Source of the DNA: Miscanthus floridulus
Lineage: Eukaryota > Streptophyta > Magnoliopsida > Poales > Poaceae
Assembly: GCF_019320115.1 (NCBI RefSeq)
Contig: NC_089591.1
Span: forward strand, 18,392,502-18,456,501
Length of the DNA: 64,000 nucleotides
Reading direction: 5' to 3'
The position numbers and the translations under genes are program-made. The notes beneath the pieces are model-generated. The model was given only the letters and a program-made list of their open reading frames with translations. It ran no database searches and had not been told where the DNA came from. Position 1 is the stretch's first letter. Each line of letters begins with the position of its first letter. This document shows positions 12,186 through 24,205 of the stretch, in pieces.

Positions 12186-12893
12186 TTGAGGTCTACTAGA
12201 TGCCTAAGCCTGTTCTAGCTCTCTATTCCTTAGGCGTTGTACCCTTCTTTTCTATCTTCTTGTTAAACCTCCTGGACACCATTGCCCTTCCTGCCAAACA
12301 TATTCTTCCTCATCACCCTCTTCTTCATAATCAGCCTAGTTTTGATCAACAACTCGCTTCCCAAGCCTGATCATGAACACTTCTATTTTTTAAGCGCCGA
12401 TCCATATCATTATGATGGTACTCATTTTGAGCACTAGACAGACCGGCGGTTGGCTTGAGATTGCCTAAACTTCCCAATATTGTTCACTACACTCTAGGCA
12501 ATTATTTCAGGTAGGCAATTTCAAACCTTTATTCCAACAATGTCTAAAAAGGATAATTCCAATGTGATTCAGCTCAGTTTTCTTTCATACCTCTCCTCTT
12601 CTTGTCGACGCTGGTATTTTTTCTCTTCTAACTAATGCTAATAATCATCTTCCTTCTGTCGTTGGCATTTATTCAACAAAATTTAAGATGTGACACACGT
12701 GGCCTTATCGCCCCATTCCTTGATGTCTCTCCCTGCTCATATCAGCTCTTCTATTGGTCATGATGCCTTTTAATCTCTCTATATTCATTAGTCGATATTT
12801 GCATCTTGGGATCGATGGTTCTGATTTCTTTTAGCCCTAGGTTGATGTTAGGACTTTAGTCTTCACTTTGAGCAACTTAGCATCAACCATGTT

Positions 12894-14798
12894 CTAATCT
12901 CTTAGGAAAGGATTATCATCAACTTTCATCTTCTGAGGTGCATCAAATTTAAGCTTTTCTTGCTGAATAGCCCTCTGTATATGTTGTCGGAAAATTCTGC
13001 ACTCATTAGTAGAATGAGAAGTAGCATTATGAAATTTATAGAACTTCTTATTCTTCAACTGATTAGGAGGTAACATAACATGATTGGTGAGCAACTTGAT
13101 CCGTCATCTCTCAAGCAAGAAATTGAAGAGCTTATTCTGATTTTGTGACGTCGAAATCATAGCTCTCTTCAACCCCTTTTCCCAAGGATTTGGCACCATC
13201 ACTGTCTTCTTACCCCAATTTCATTTGGCCATAGCAATCTCTTCTTATTCATCATCCTCATCAGCCATCATTAACTGAATATGGATTATAAGCTTCAGCA
13301 ATTGCGACATTTTTCTAGGAATCGGGTATCTCTGCGCATATTCTGGAATTGGCTATTGAGTGCTGTCACCCATTGAGCCTAACTGACCTAAATTGTCAAA
13401 CTCTTGCCCAAGCAGCTTCTCCCTCCATGTTGGCAACATTCCTTGAACAGCTAAAGCAGCTAGCTGATCATCAGTTAGATTCAATGAGAAGCGCAAATTT
13501 CTAGTCTCTCGGAACCTTTGAAGAAACTCAGCACCCGATTTATTAGTTCTCTGCCTTATAGGTCGTCAAATCTATGATATTCTTTTCTCCTATCCTAGTA
13601 TAGAAATATGTATGAAACTTCTTCTCTAGGTTAGTCCAATTGTTAATGGAATTAACTGGCAACAATGAAAACCAGGTGAAAGCTGGTCCTGACAGGGAAA
13701 AGGGGAGAAGAAATGAACTCTATGAGCTTCTTCAATGGATGCTTCGCCCAACTGTAGTAAGATATCGACTAACATGTTCTATTGTGCTCGTGCTATCTGG
13801 ACCAGTGAACTTAGCAAATTCCTAGGAGCCTATAATTTGTAGGAAGAACAACCAAATCATACCACTTTGGATATGGACGTTTGTATGAAAAGGTCTGCCT
13901 TTTGGTTTCAAAATGAACTGATTCTTGATTATCTTGGTCACTCTAAGCAACAACTCATCAGCATTTGAATCTGGATTTCTCTGCAACTGTTGACCCATCT
14001 ATAGATTAAAAATTTGGGTACCTTGATAGCCTTGGATTTGGAATCATATGAAGGGTATTATAATCTATTCCATAATGATATCCTTATGGAATCTGTATCT
14101 GTTGGGTCCTTTACTGATTTGCTGCTTGAAGTCTCTGGTTGTAAATGTTAGGATCTGTATCTCTACAAATCCTTTGAACTGATGGTACTATTTTTTGAGC
14201 CGACGACTGATATTTGGCCTGATGTGCCAAAATTAATCATTTAATTCTGAACTTGCCTCGTCAGCTATTGTACATACTACACTAATGATCTAGGATTATT
14301 TTGTATTTGATTAGTAGTGGTACCTTGAACTTGCTCAGATGAGCTCTGAACTGCCTAGGACAATCATCATTACTAGTTAGTGCTACCTCTTGATGGCTAG
14401 TACTGGCTTGATTAGTCCCCTGAGTCGAACAGATGTGGAATGTTGTAATAAGTCGGTCCAACTTGATCAATTAGACATCCATGAAACACCTCTTTCATGG
14501 TATTGTGGAATATGTTGAAGAAAGTTGTATTATGGTTCAACATAGCATCATGAACAGATTTGTTTATAGTATCTATGAAGAAATGCCTATCATCAGCTTC
14601 ATCTGTATCTGACTGCCCATGCATCAAAACTCTTGGTAGTGTATATTTCTGAACAACTTTATTGTCACGTGTCTTGGTGTAGGACAACAAACACTTGTTC
14701 TGAAATTCTTCTTTAGCTTTACTGATGACATCTTTATCCTCATCAGGTAGGTCTTCATAAGGCACCGTAAGAATGTCCCTATTGTTGTGAGTTGCCAT
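12894..14798 (-). pseudogene. gag of element A (broken)
   Basis: It begins at ATG 14798, 12 bp after the primer-site region, with MATHNNRDILTVPYEDLPD, a start shared by many grass Tat elements. The N-terminal part is open to 14412. The capsid-like core lies around 13640-13390 (INNWTNLEKKFHTYFY; AEFLQRFRETRN), and the C-terminal zinc-knuckle-like region at 13094-12894 (KFYKFHNATSHSTNECRIFRQHI) has lost the first Cys of the usual pattern. Several TAG stops and frameshifts interrupt it. Residual reading extends to about 12200 but is very degraded. Confidence 0.75.
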
Positions 14799-14810
14799 GA
14801 TGATTGTGGG

Positions 14811-14828
14811 GTCCCACCGGGCGTGCCA
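14811..14828 (-). other. Primer binding site region of element A
   Basis: The minus strand reads TGGCACGCCCGGTGGGAC, seven bases after the CGACA end of the 5' LTR. I could not match it to a tRNA 3' end with confidence. The position and the TGG start support the call. Confidence 0.5.
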
Positions 14829-14835
14829 GAACGCA

Positions 14836-16767
14836 TGTCGATGCGAAAAACATGGTAGGCCGCGCCGGGTGGATCTGGCTTCAATGTAGGACTAGTCGAT
14901 CCTATGAATTACTAAGGGTGTGCTAGTCAATTTGACCTGCAATTGATAAGAAGAGAAACTATATCAGTAATTTAGGGTGGAACAAGCTTGGTTTTGCCCA
15001 AACAATTCCAAGTGTGCCGCTTCGGGAGTAGCCAAACAGGAAAATTGACTAAATAGACAATACGAGAAGAAATTAACTTTTAAGGACTGTAACGCTCGCG
15101 GGTCATGATTGATTTTACAGTAATGAATACAATGCACCCAGTTTTAATGATCCTTTCCCTTAAGCTATTAATATGTATGCATCAAAGATACATCACTAGG
15201 TAAATTAGATTTGATCAATACGTGGTGTAGAGCCAATGAATCTGGTGAAAAGGGACATGCCATGCAAATAATCGACTGTTCGATATAGATAGATCTACAA
15301 AACATCTAGATCTAATTTATTACTAGTCAATAGTGAGGTTCGACCAGATTGATGCAGCTATGATAATGATGATAGTCTAGAACCAAAAAATCCATAGAAC
15401 TAACCATACTCCAACAGGTTCATGAAGGCATGCCATATCTGTGAAAGCACAGGCGAATCGGGTAAAATAGCCAATTCAAGGTAGAAAAGGGATTACAGCA
15501 AGTGAACAATCTACTGTTTAATATGGACAGATCTATAAACTCATCAAATCTAACCTGTTATCCTTGACAGTGGGGTTCGACCGGATCAATGGCAGCCATG
15601 ATAAAGATAACAGATCAAACCTTTAAAATAAACATATCTATTCATATTTAATAGAATCATGAAGACATACTATAAGCTTTAAAGTACTGGCAATTAGCTA
15701 TTTAGCCGATGCAGGCATAGCAAATAGCCAAGGTCACGACTGGTCGAAAGCAAATCTAGCAACTAGGATACTCCAATTTAAAGTGCTAACAGTGGGGATC
15801 GATCAGGTCATTAGAGCCATGATAGCAAGCTATAGATCAGATTCAACTAGCTAGTAAACCCTCTCAAGATCAGACATGCCTTAGCCGCGTACTATGCACT
15901 GATCAAGATCGAAGTAGAATGGCTGATAAAACATAATCCGTTGTTTAAAGTAAGAACCATCGCAATGTGACAAAATAAATGATGGACTAAAAGGATGTGA
16001 GGCCGATCTAGATTGATCTTGATCGGGTAAGTTGATGTTGTTGAAACTGATGACAACAAGAACATCAGCAAGATCGGTAACTTAATGAATCTACCCGAAG
16101 GATGCCACCCTTAGGTAGAGCCTAATAACTTGACCTTAATCTAATTTTAGCAGTGGAGTTGGAACTTAACCGATGTAGTCGTACTTGAACTAGATAAAAA
16201 TCGATAACTAACTTATACTAGAGCTTGTAAGAGGTTGGCAGGGACCGATGCAGCCTTACAAACAAAAGTATAAGCCATGAAGGAACTTACAAACAAGCTG
16301 GAGTCGACCAGATCGATGTAGCCTTGCTTGTTGAAGAACTCACTAAGATCTACAGTACTCCTACTCCTAAGGGTTGGCGTGAAGCCAAAAAAAAGTAATT
16401 AGTATTGATTGATTGGATCATCTTTTACAATAGCCAGGGTCCAATATTTATACCCAGAACCTAAACATGAATCCTACTCAAGTACAACTCATTACAATCT
16501 TAGGTATAAGAGATAACATTCCTAACTTAAGATAACTTGGACCCTAATCTTTCCCTTTTTGTAGAGTCTAACATGTTCCCCCCCCCCCTCGACGCCATCT
16601 GTACATAGTCCGTTGATATTGTCTGCTGACATCATCTATAAAATAGCCAATTCCGACACTGCATCAAAACTAGCTGACCTTGATTCACACCCGATCGATC
16701 CCTTGATGATACAATTTTATAAGCCTTGAGTTTCCACATTTTTCTTTCCCAAATTTTGGTGTAAACA
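14836..16767 (-). repeat. 5' LTR of element A
   Basis: Full-length partner of 3582-5537; in element orientation it starts TGTTTACACC and ends CGACA. It carries the same three degenerate repeat boxes. A run of about ten C at 16575-16584 differs from the other copy (CCCCCTAG). It is expected to hold the sense promoter; I could not place the TATA box with certainty. Confidence 0.88.
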
Positions 16768-16772
16768 CCCAC
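16768..16772. repeat. Target site duplication of element A, right
   Basis: CCCAC, identical to 3577-3581. Confidence 0.9.
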
Positions 16773-18505
16773 CTGTCAGCGAAACTAAAATAGGGGATGA
16801 CGCTGACCGACGAGAACTCACCGATGGCGAGGTCTTCGGTGGTAGCGTCTTCACCACTAGGACTCTCCTCAACCAGCATTGAATGGTAGGCCTAGTTGGC
16901 CCGGTGGCTCACCGGAGCAAGATCGACGGGGGGCCCTAGGCGGACAGCGGAGGTCGGCGGTGGTATGTCGGCCATCTCTGGCTATGGTACACTTAGGCGA
17001 GGATGGCAACTCCATCCTGGTAACCTAGCGGATCTACACAGTGTAGGTGAGGGCTCGAGGTGGAGTCAGGTGAGCTCGACCGCGTGCATAGCCATGCAGC
17101 GGCGCATGGAGCACGGCGGTGCTCATGCTGTTTTGGCTAAACGGCGATGAAAGGTGGTTCTCTATCATGCCACTAGCGAGGCCATGGGTTACTCGACCTA
17201 AGGCGCGTGAGAAATGAGGGAGATGGTGAACCAACTTGACGGTGGTGAACTCGAGTGCCACGACGGCCATGGCAGGCCCGGGCGGAGCGGTGATTCATTC
17301 TGGCACCGTCACATGTGGTGGCATCATCCTAACTTAGGCCTAAGCTGCTAGACTCTAGCACAGTGCTAGACCAAAGAAAATGAAGGCCTATGATGCAGTG
17401 GTATGGCGGAGTCACGGTGAGCTACGAAGGCGGCGGCGCTCCAGGTGACAACGACGATTGTGGTGAGGTGAAATGCCGCACTACCTTGGGTGTGTAGGCG
17501 GTGCTGGTGGCTCGAGGAGGTGGAGGCTATGGCATAGCAGCTATTGCCGAGATGAATCGGCTAGTGGAGCTATGTCAGTGGTGAGCGGCTACGGTGGAGC
17601 TATGGTGATGCTCGATGAGCTCGGCGCGGTGCTGTGGAGAGGTGGAGCGAGCAGGAGGGAGTGAGAGCGGGTGAGTGGTGGGTGCGTGACATTTATGCAT
17701 GTGCGCTAGCCTGACCAGCCGAACCAACACCGACGTGTTGCCACCACATGGTGGCCATGGCCTGTGGTCAGTCGGCCACTGCCAGGCATGTAGGCACGGG
17801 TTCAGTCACCGCGATCGATGACTGACAGCGCCACTTCAACCCCATGTAACTCCTAACTCCTTCATCCATTGCAAAAACTCCAATAACAAAAATTGTAGAG
17901 CTACATTCCATCTACAACTTTGCTTTAAGAACCATCATCTAATTCTCACTGGTTAACAAACTACACTGCTCCAAAGTGAGGAACTTTGAAATTGAAAATC
18001 ATTTCCACACTTAGAAAATTTCACAACTCTCAAAATAGCATTTTGTTGAAACTAGTTAGCTGGTTTTGAGCATGCTATGCACTGAATTAGACCTTGACCC
18101 AAAAATAAAAGTTGTTACCCTAGTCAAGTACTACAACTTTTATTTAGGTCACACAAGCCATCCAAATAATCTAAGCTACTATTCAACTTTAGTCAAACTA
18201 GCATCATGAAAATGGCATTTCAATTGAAACCAACACTTAGAAGCAAAATTGGCCTAGGTCATGAATACAAACATTGTTCCATTTACCATCCTAGATGTGT
18301 CTAAGGTGATTTCATGACCTCACCACCATCTCATACATTGGTCATACATGATTGTAAGCATAAACACATATAAATCAACATTTCATGTGACAATGTATAA
18401 GAATGAGATGAAATTTCATATGCTTATGTTCACGAATGCTTGGATAATGCTTGTGCTCATGAAATGCAAGTGCCAATTGTAATGCTTAACACTAGAGGTG
18501 TTATA
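16773..18505 (-). repeat. Shared LTR of chromovirus D, part 2
   Basis: The U3 side of the shared LTR, collinear with 40072-41790. The GC-rich part (about 16790-17830) resembles exon-like DNA, then AT-rich sequence follows to the edge. The element-orientation start is mutated from TGTAAC to TATAAC at 18505. Plus-strand frames here have no known domains and are not reported as genes. Confidence 0.85.
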
Positions 18506-18520
18506 GCCCCTCCCCCTTAA
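18506..18520 (-). other. Polypurine tract of element D
   Basis: The minus strand reads TTTAAGGGGGAGGGGC directly before the LTR start. This shows that the LTR at 687-18505 is the 3' LTR of D. Confidence 0.85.
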
Positions 18521-18548
18521 AGAAATCTCATCTCGAGATTTGAAAGAC

Positions 18549-20127
18549 CTACCATTCCTCACAAAAGGCAAGATAAACCTCACATAAATAATCCTCCTGT
18601 TCCCATGTGGCATCTTGTTCACTGTGGTTATTCCACACCACCTTGTAGAACTTAATGACCTTGCTCCGTGTTACTCTTTCCATTTCTTCAAGCACATGGA
18701 TTGGCTTCTCTTCATAGGTCAAATACGATTGGAGTATAATGTTGGTGGGTGCAATGGCTTCCTTAGGTACTGCGAAGACATCTTTTCAACTGAGAAACAT
18801 GGAAGACATCGAATACCGTACTCATTTCTAGAGTAAGTTGTAACTTGTAAGCAACATTTCCTTTCTATTCAATAATCTTGTATGGCCCTACATATCTAGG
18901 CGCAAGCTTTCTTTTTACTCCAAACCTCTGTACTCCTTTCATGGGTGACACTTTTAAGTATACATAGTCTCCTACTTCAAAAGTTAGTGGTCTTCTTCTT
19001 TTATCGGCATAACTCTTTTGTCTTGATTGAGCTACTTTCATATGTTGTTGGATAACATGTATTTGTTCTTCAGCTTCGGCGACAAAGTCAATGCCAAAGT
19101 ATCTTCTTTCTCTAGGCTCAATCCAATTCAAGGGAGTTCTACATTTCTAACCATACAAGGCCTTAAAAGGAGCCATCTTGGTGCTCACTTGATAACTGTT
19201 GTTGTAGGAAAACTCAGCTAAAAGTAGCCATTTCTCCCATGAACCCTTGGAAGATATAACATAGGCTCTCAACATATCTTCTAAGATCTGGTTCACTCGC
19301 TCGATCTGTCTAGAAGTTTGTGGATGGTATGCTGAACTTCTGATTAGTTTAGTTCCCAAAGCTTAGTGCAAGTGCTCCCAAAAATAAGCTATAAACTATG
19401 GTCCCTGATCTGAGATTATGGTCCTTAGTACTCCATGTAGTCTCATGATCTGAGAAACATACAGCTCAGCATACTTTCCTACGTGATACCTTGTGTTCAC
19501 CGGTATAAAATGTGCTGACTTGGTGAGGTGATCTACAATGACCCATATGGAATCATGACCTTGCTGTGTCATCAGAAGGCCTGTAATACAGTCCATACTT
19601 ATTTCCTCCCATTTCTAGCCTAGGATAGGCAATGGCTGAAGTAATCCAGCAGATTTCACACCTAGCGACATAGGCGGCGATCTCTTTCTTCATCTTGGTC
19701 CACCAAAAATGGGTTTTTCAATCTTGATACATTTTGCTACTACCCGGGTGTATAGACAACTTGGATGAATGAGCTTCATCTAAAATTTGATTTCTAAGCT
19801 CATAGTCTTTCGGTTCCACAAGTTGGTCCTCAAACCATAGCACACCTCTTTCATCTAACCTAAAATGCTTGGTTTCTAGTTCTTTCATCTTTCGCTTGAT
19901 GTGAAATATACCCACATTTGTCTTCTGTAGCTCTATGATTTTTCTATCAAGTGAGCAACTGACAATGATATTGTGCAGCACAATAGGATGCAACAAATTA
20001 AATCCATCTTCCAATAATGCTTCCAAAGTGTTACAATGAGATTTCTGACTAAGTGCATCTGCTACAACATTGGCTTTTCCTAGATGGTAGTGCACTTCCA
20101 AATTGTAGTCCTTGATTAGCTCTAACC
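18549..20127 (-). pseudogene. Element D: RNase H end, integrase and chromodomain
   Basis: It continues the RNase H frame cut by element E: WLELIKDYNLEVHYHLGKAN just inside 20127, then integrase. Catalytic-core motifs VIVDHLTKSAHFIP and IISDQGP are at 19596-19396, with YHPQTSRQIERVNQ at about 19330, so D, D and E are all present. The C-terminal GPYKIIE region is at about 18870. The end (about 18725-18560) is a readable chromodomain: YEEKPIHVLEEMERV ... VVWNNHS ... ATWEQEDYL, with stop at 18549. Chromodomains direct chromovirus integration by binding histone marks. Frames change near 19596, 19390, 19140 and 18860. Confidence 0.85.
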
Positions 20128-20132
20128 ATCTT
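20128..20132. repeat. Target site duplication of element E, left
   Basis: ATCTT, repeated at 24201-24205. Joining the flanks restores continuity of the D RNase H reading (RQRR | WLEL). Confidence 0.9.
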
Positions 20133-21351
20133 TGATGAGGACACGCCTATGATGCCCAATAATAAGCCCAATCTTTCACAGTGCTTAAATACCAAGACTT
20201 AATATAATCTAAATTTTGTTCTCTGAATTATTTCTTGGATGACAAGCTGAATTTATATCCAATAAATTATGCACTAGCTTGATTGAAATGTCCGCAATTT
20301 AAAACCAAATTTATCACCAAAAGGAAAATGATATGAGGCAACAATGTTCCAGAGTAGCAATGCGGGTATAACACGTATATTTCCAAAGATAGAGTAGGCC
20401 TCTAGCAGCAACAGGTAATATTCTGAGACAAAAAATCCACTAACAGTGGCAGACAGCAGGTCATAGAGTTGACAAATTAATCTCATGGAAACAATAGATG
20501 CAAACAAGCCAAACTCGATAGATGTATGTATCAACACCACCAAATAACTATCTCAATTAATGGATCTCAAGTAGGATTAGCCATAGATAAAAGGGATCAG
20601 CTTATAGCAGTATATGCAAACCAAACCCTAGGATAATCCTTCCACCCGTGGCCACGATGAACCACGATCAGAAGATGGGGAATTGAATCAATTCCAGCAT
20701 GAGTCCAAGGATCAATCTTCGGGCACACACCCACACAAATCCCCACAGGGATCCGAAATGGTAAACCTCTAGGGTTTCACGAGTGGTGGCTCGATGGGGA
20801 ATAACTCCACAAATAAAATCCAATCTGACCTTCCTTACATGTCGACCCTGGCCTTTTATTAATGTGCACGCAGGCACTCTAGACTCCACAAGGCCAGAAC
20901 CAGGTTCGGCTCAAACAAGTGCACACAGGCACCATGACCATCTAATTGACTCCAACTAAGACTTGTACACATGACTCCAACACACAGGTGACCTGAACCA
21001 AAATTATAAAAGGAAGCAAACTTGACATGCTAGCTACTGACTTCATCTAAAAGGAAATATACTAAAATAATGTAGCTACATTGCTAATCACCATATTTAG
21101 CCTTCCTAATCAAACAAAGCCACTAGCAACTCACGTCAATAAAATTGGAGCCAATCATCAACTTGCTTCATATATCCAGTGGTGTCTTAAATTGGCATAA
21201 TTCCTTTTCTTTGGATAAATTAGCTCCACGAAATATAATTGAGTTCAGCATAGTAGTAGTAAAATCTATATTTCCAGCCTTCATCACATTTTGCTTCACA
21301 TCAAAAGAAAATGAACCAAACTGAATAACTTGACGAGCCATGGTCTCATCA
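20133..21351 (-). repeat. 3' LTR of element E
   Basis: It matches 22980-24200 throughout with small indels. It contains a minus-strand TATA-like CTTTTATAATT near 21010. The E reading frame runs into this LTR and stops at 21168. Confidence 0.9.
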
Positions 21352-22927
21352 TCCTCTCTCCCTTGAAACAAAGCCATCCTTAGCTTTGATATATTCTTAT
21401 GTGTATCTTGTGCATCAAATACATTTTGAGAAGCCATGGGTTCATCATTGTTCCCTTCTTGAAACAAAGCCGCCCTTGGCTTTGGTGTATCCTCAAGTGA
21501 TATCTCCATCTTGCAGTTAATTTCAGAAAAATCAGGAGTCATAACTGAAACATCTTGACCGCCATTATGAGTCATAACTGAAACATCCTGACCACCATTA
21601 CTAGTTACTAAAGCAACAGTAGTCGCATCATTAGGACCATCAAATAAAACAGTTCGTGGCCTTGAGATTTCATTGAATGATTCATTATTAGTTGAAGCAA
21701 CAACCACATCATGCTCCCCAAACTGCGTAGAAGATTTATTTAGAGCTACTTTTGTAATTTCAGACCCATTGCAAGTTGCTTCAGAAACTATATCATTTTG
21801 TCCCTCCAGAGCTAAAGCCACCATCAGCTTTATTATAATTTTAGAAAAATTATTTGCAGTTCCCTTCGCTGAAGTGTTCATAGTATTCTCTCCCTCTTGA
21901 AGCAAAGCCGTCCTCGGCTTTGCGGTAATTTTAGCAACCTTTTTCTTCATTTTCGAAGTAGCAAATACCTCAGCCTTAATAGCACTCTCAGGAATTAGTT
22001 TGAACACATGATTAACTCCCTTATGCACAAACGAATAATTATTAGAACGACCACCATGAGTAGCATCAAGATCAAATTGCCATGGTCGACCCAATAATAA
22101 ATGACATGCAGTCAATGGTGCAACATCACAATCCACAGTATCAATATATGTTCCAACTGAAAAATTTGACTCTAGCCTTATGAGTAATTTTTAGTGTACC
22201 ACTTTGATTCATCCATTGCATATAACGCGGCGTTGGAAGCCTCCACATAGATAAAGACAAAGCATGAACAACATCTGAGCTAATGACATTAGTGAAACTG
22301 CCACCATCAATAATTAGTTTGCATACCTTATCCTTAATTGTGCATTTTGACTTAAATATGCTGGAGTGTTGCCCCTTCACGGTAGCAACAGTACCATCAC
22401 TATGTATTTTACTTGCCATCATAGATAATCCATCATCTGTATCAGCAATTTTATGCTCAGACTGAGTATCACAAGAAGAAGCACTAGGATACAGCCTCGA
22501 TGTAGAAGAAAGATTAGCACTCCCATGCATAAATGTCGGTTCGGGCACTGTAGCCTTCTGCAACAACTGAGAATCTGCATTCTTCAATTGCTTAGAACTA
22601 TCAATTGGCTTGGTGGTTAGAAATTTGGAACCATACACTTTAGCTACCATTTTCCTTGACCAAATTGGAGAAAGAAATAGGCTGTTGTAGCACAACCTTC
22701 ATATTGCTCTATGTCCAACAAAGAAATTCTTTGTCATAGGTCAATCCACCAATAAAAACATCGTTAGCTAAAGTCTTTTCTGCATAATATATCTTTGACT
22801 GTTGGAGTGGATGACCTCGGAAGAAATCCTCTAGACTTTCTTCCCCATCAAAATACTCTAGGTGACAAGATGCTAGAGATAGCTTTGGCAAAGATTTAAC
22901 TTCCTTGAGCAATTTCAAATCAGCCAT
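21168..22927 (-). pseudogene. Protease-bearing ORF of element E (three frames)
   Basis: It starts at ATG 22927 (MADLKLLKEVKSLPKLSLAS), about 40 bp after the primer site. Part 1 stops at 22709 (an ACATAG, likely from CAG). Part 2 (22695-22141) holds the aspartic protease active site KLIIDGGSFTNVIS at about 22320. Part 3 (22136-21168) continues with VDCDVAPLTACHLLLGRPW, a known part of plant Ty3 proteases, then a long tail with four degenerate repeats of the type KPRTALLQEG, RPRTVLFDGP, KPRAALFQEG, LRMALFQGRE. A 33-bp direct repeat at 21537-21602 doubles NGGQDVSVMT. The tail extends 61 codons into the LTR. No capsid or nucleocapsid motif is seen. Confidence 0.75.
21352..21364 (-). other. Polypurine tract of element E
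   Basis: The minus strand reads AAGGGAGAGAGGA directly before the 3' LTR start. It lies inside the ORF, where it encodes part of the QGRED repeat. Confidence 0.75.
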
Positions 22928-22965
22928 TGAAAAAGAAAATCCAAATGCACCAGTGAGCAACCCAG

Positions 22966-22977
22966 AAGCTGATACCA
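22966..22977 (-). other. Primer binding site of element E
   Basis: The minus strand reads TGGTATCAGCTT, matching the first nine bases of a Met-type primer site, two bases inside the LTR edge. Confidence 0.75.
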
Positions 22978-22979
22978 AC

Positions 22980-24200
22980 TGATCAGGACACGCCTACAAT
23001 GCCCAATAATAAGCGCAATCTTTCTCAGTGCTTAAATACCAAGACTTAATATAATTTGAATTTTGTTCTCTAAATTATTTCTTGGATGACAAGCTGAATT
23101 TATATCCAATAAATTATGCACTAGCTTGACTGAAACTATCCGCAATTTAAAACCAAATTTATCACCGAAAGGAAAATGATATGAGGCGACAATGTCCCTA
23201 GAGTAGCAATGCGGGTATAACACGTATATTTCCAAAGATCAAGTAGCCTCTAGCAGCAGCAGGTAATATTCCGAGACAAAAAATCCACTAACAGTGGCAG
23301 ACAGCAGGTCACTAGAGTTGACAAATTAATCTCACAGAAACAATAGATGCAAACAAGCCAAACTCGATAGATGTATGTATCAACACCACCAAATAACTAT
23401 CTCAATTAATGGATCTCAAGTAGGATCAGCCATAGATAAATGGGATCAGCTTATAGCAGTATATGCAAACCAAACCCTAGGATAATCCTTCCACCCGCGA
23501 CCACGATGAACAACGATCAGAAGATGGGGAATTGAATCAATTCTAGCATGAGTCCAAGGATCAATCCTCAGGCATACACCAACACAAATCCTCACAAGGA
23601 TTTGGAACGGTAAACCTCTAGGGTTTCACGAGTGGCAGCTCGATGGGGAATAACTCCATGAATAAAATCCAATCTGACCTTCCTTACATGCCGACCCTAG
23701 CCTTTTATTAATGAGCACGCAGGCACTCTGGACTCCACGAGGCCAGAACCAGGTTCGGCTCAAACAAGTGCATGCAGGCACCATGACCATCTAATTGACT
23801 CCAACTATGACTCGTACACATGACTCCGACACACAGGTGACCTGAACCAAAATTATAAAAGGAAGCAAACTTGACATGCAAGCTACAACTTCATCTAAAA
23901 GGAAATATACTAAAATAATGCGGCTACATTGCTAATCACAATATTTAGCCTTCCTAATCAAACTGAAGCCACTAGCAACTCATGTCAATAAAATTGGAGC
24001 CAATCATCAACTTGCTTCATATATCTGATGGCTTCTTAAATTGGCATAATTCCTTTTCTTTGGATAAATTAGCTCCACAAAATATAATCGAGTTCGGCAT
24101 AGTAGCAGTAAAATCTATATTTCCAGCCTTCATCACATTTTGCTTTGCATCAAAAGAAAATGAACCCAACTGAATAACTTGATGAGCCATGGTCTCATCA
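22980..24200 (-). repeat. 5' LTR of element E
   Basis: Partner of 20133-21351. It has the same TATA-like sequence near 23850 on the minus strand, and clear TG...CA ends. Confidence 0.9.
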
Positions 24201-24205
24201 ATCTT
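24201..24205. repeat. Target site duplication of element E, right
   Basis: ATCTT, identical to 20128-20132. Confidence 0.9.

Larger units (their letters stand above)
3582..16767 (-). mobile_element. Element A: Tat-lineage Ty3/gypsy retrotransposon
   Basis: A 13.2-kb element inserted in the shared LTR of D, with about 1.93-1.96-kb LTRs and the 5-bp duplication CCCAC. Order in element orientation: 5' LTR, primer site, gag, protease, RT, RNase H, a second RNase H, integrase, a 2.8-kb 3' region with antisense genes, polypurine tract, 3' LTR. A second, archaeal-type RNase H between RNase H and integrase is the hallmark of the Tat lineage (Retand/RIRE2 relatives). The coding frames are broken in many places, but the integrase DDE residues are still present. 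Confidence 0.9.
20133..24200 (-). mobile_element. Element E: small non-autonomous Ty3-type LTR element, protease only
   Basis: A 4.07-kb element with LTRs of 1219 and 1221 bp, perfect TGATGAG...CTCATCA ends, a Met-type primer site, a polypurine tract and a 5-bp duplication. Its 1.6-kb interior encodes only a protease-like ORF with a long repeated tail; no gag zinc knuckle, RT, RNase H or integrase is present. It must have moved with proteins from another element. The protease resembles that of element C (DATHGGRSNNYSFVHKG against DATHHGRSNKYTFVHKG), which points to a chromovirus as parent. Confidence 0.85.

Noticed and set aside
16896..17664. Plus-strand frames in the GC-rich part of the shared D LTR
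   Set aside because: The same region in the right LTR does not keep these frames; they reflect GC content.
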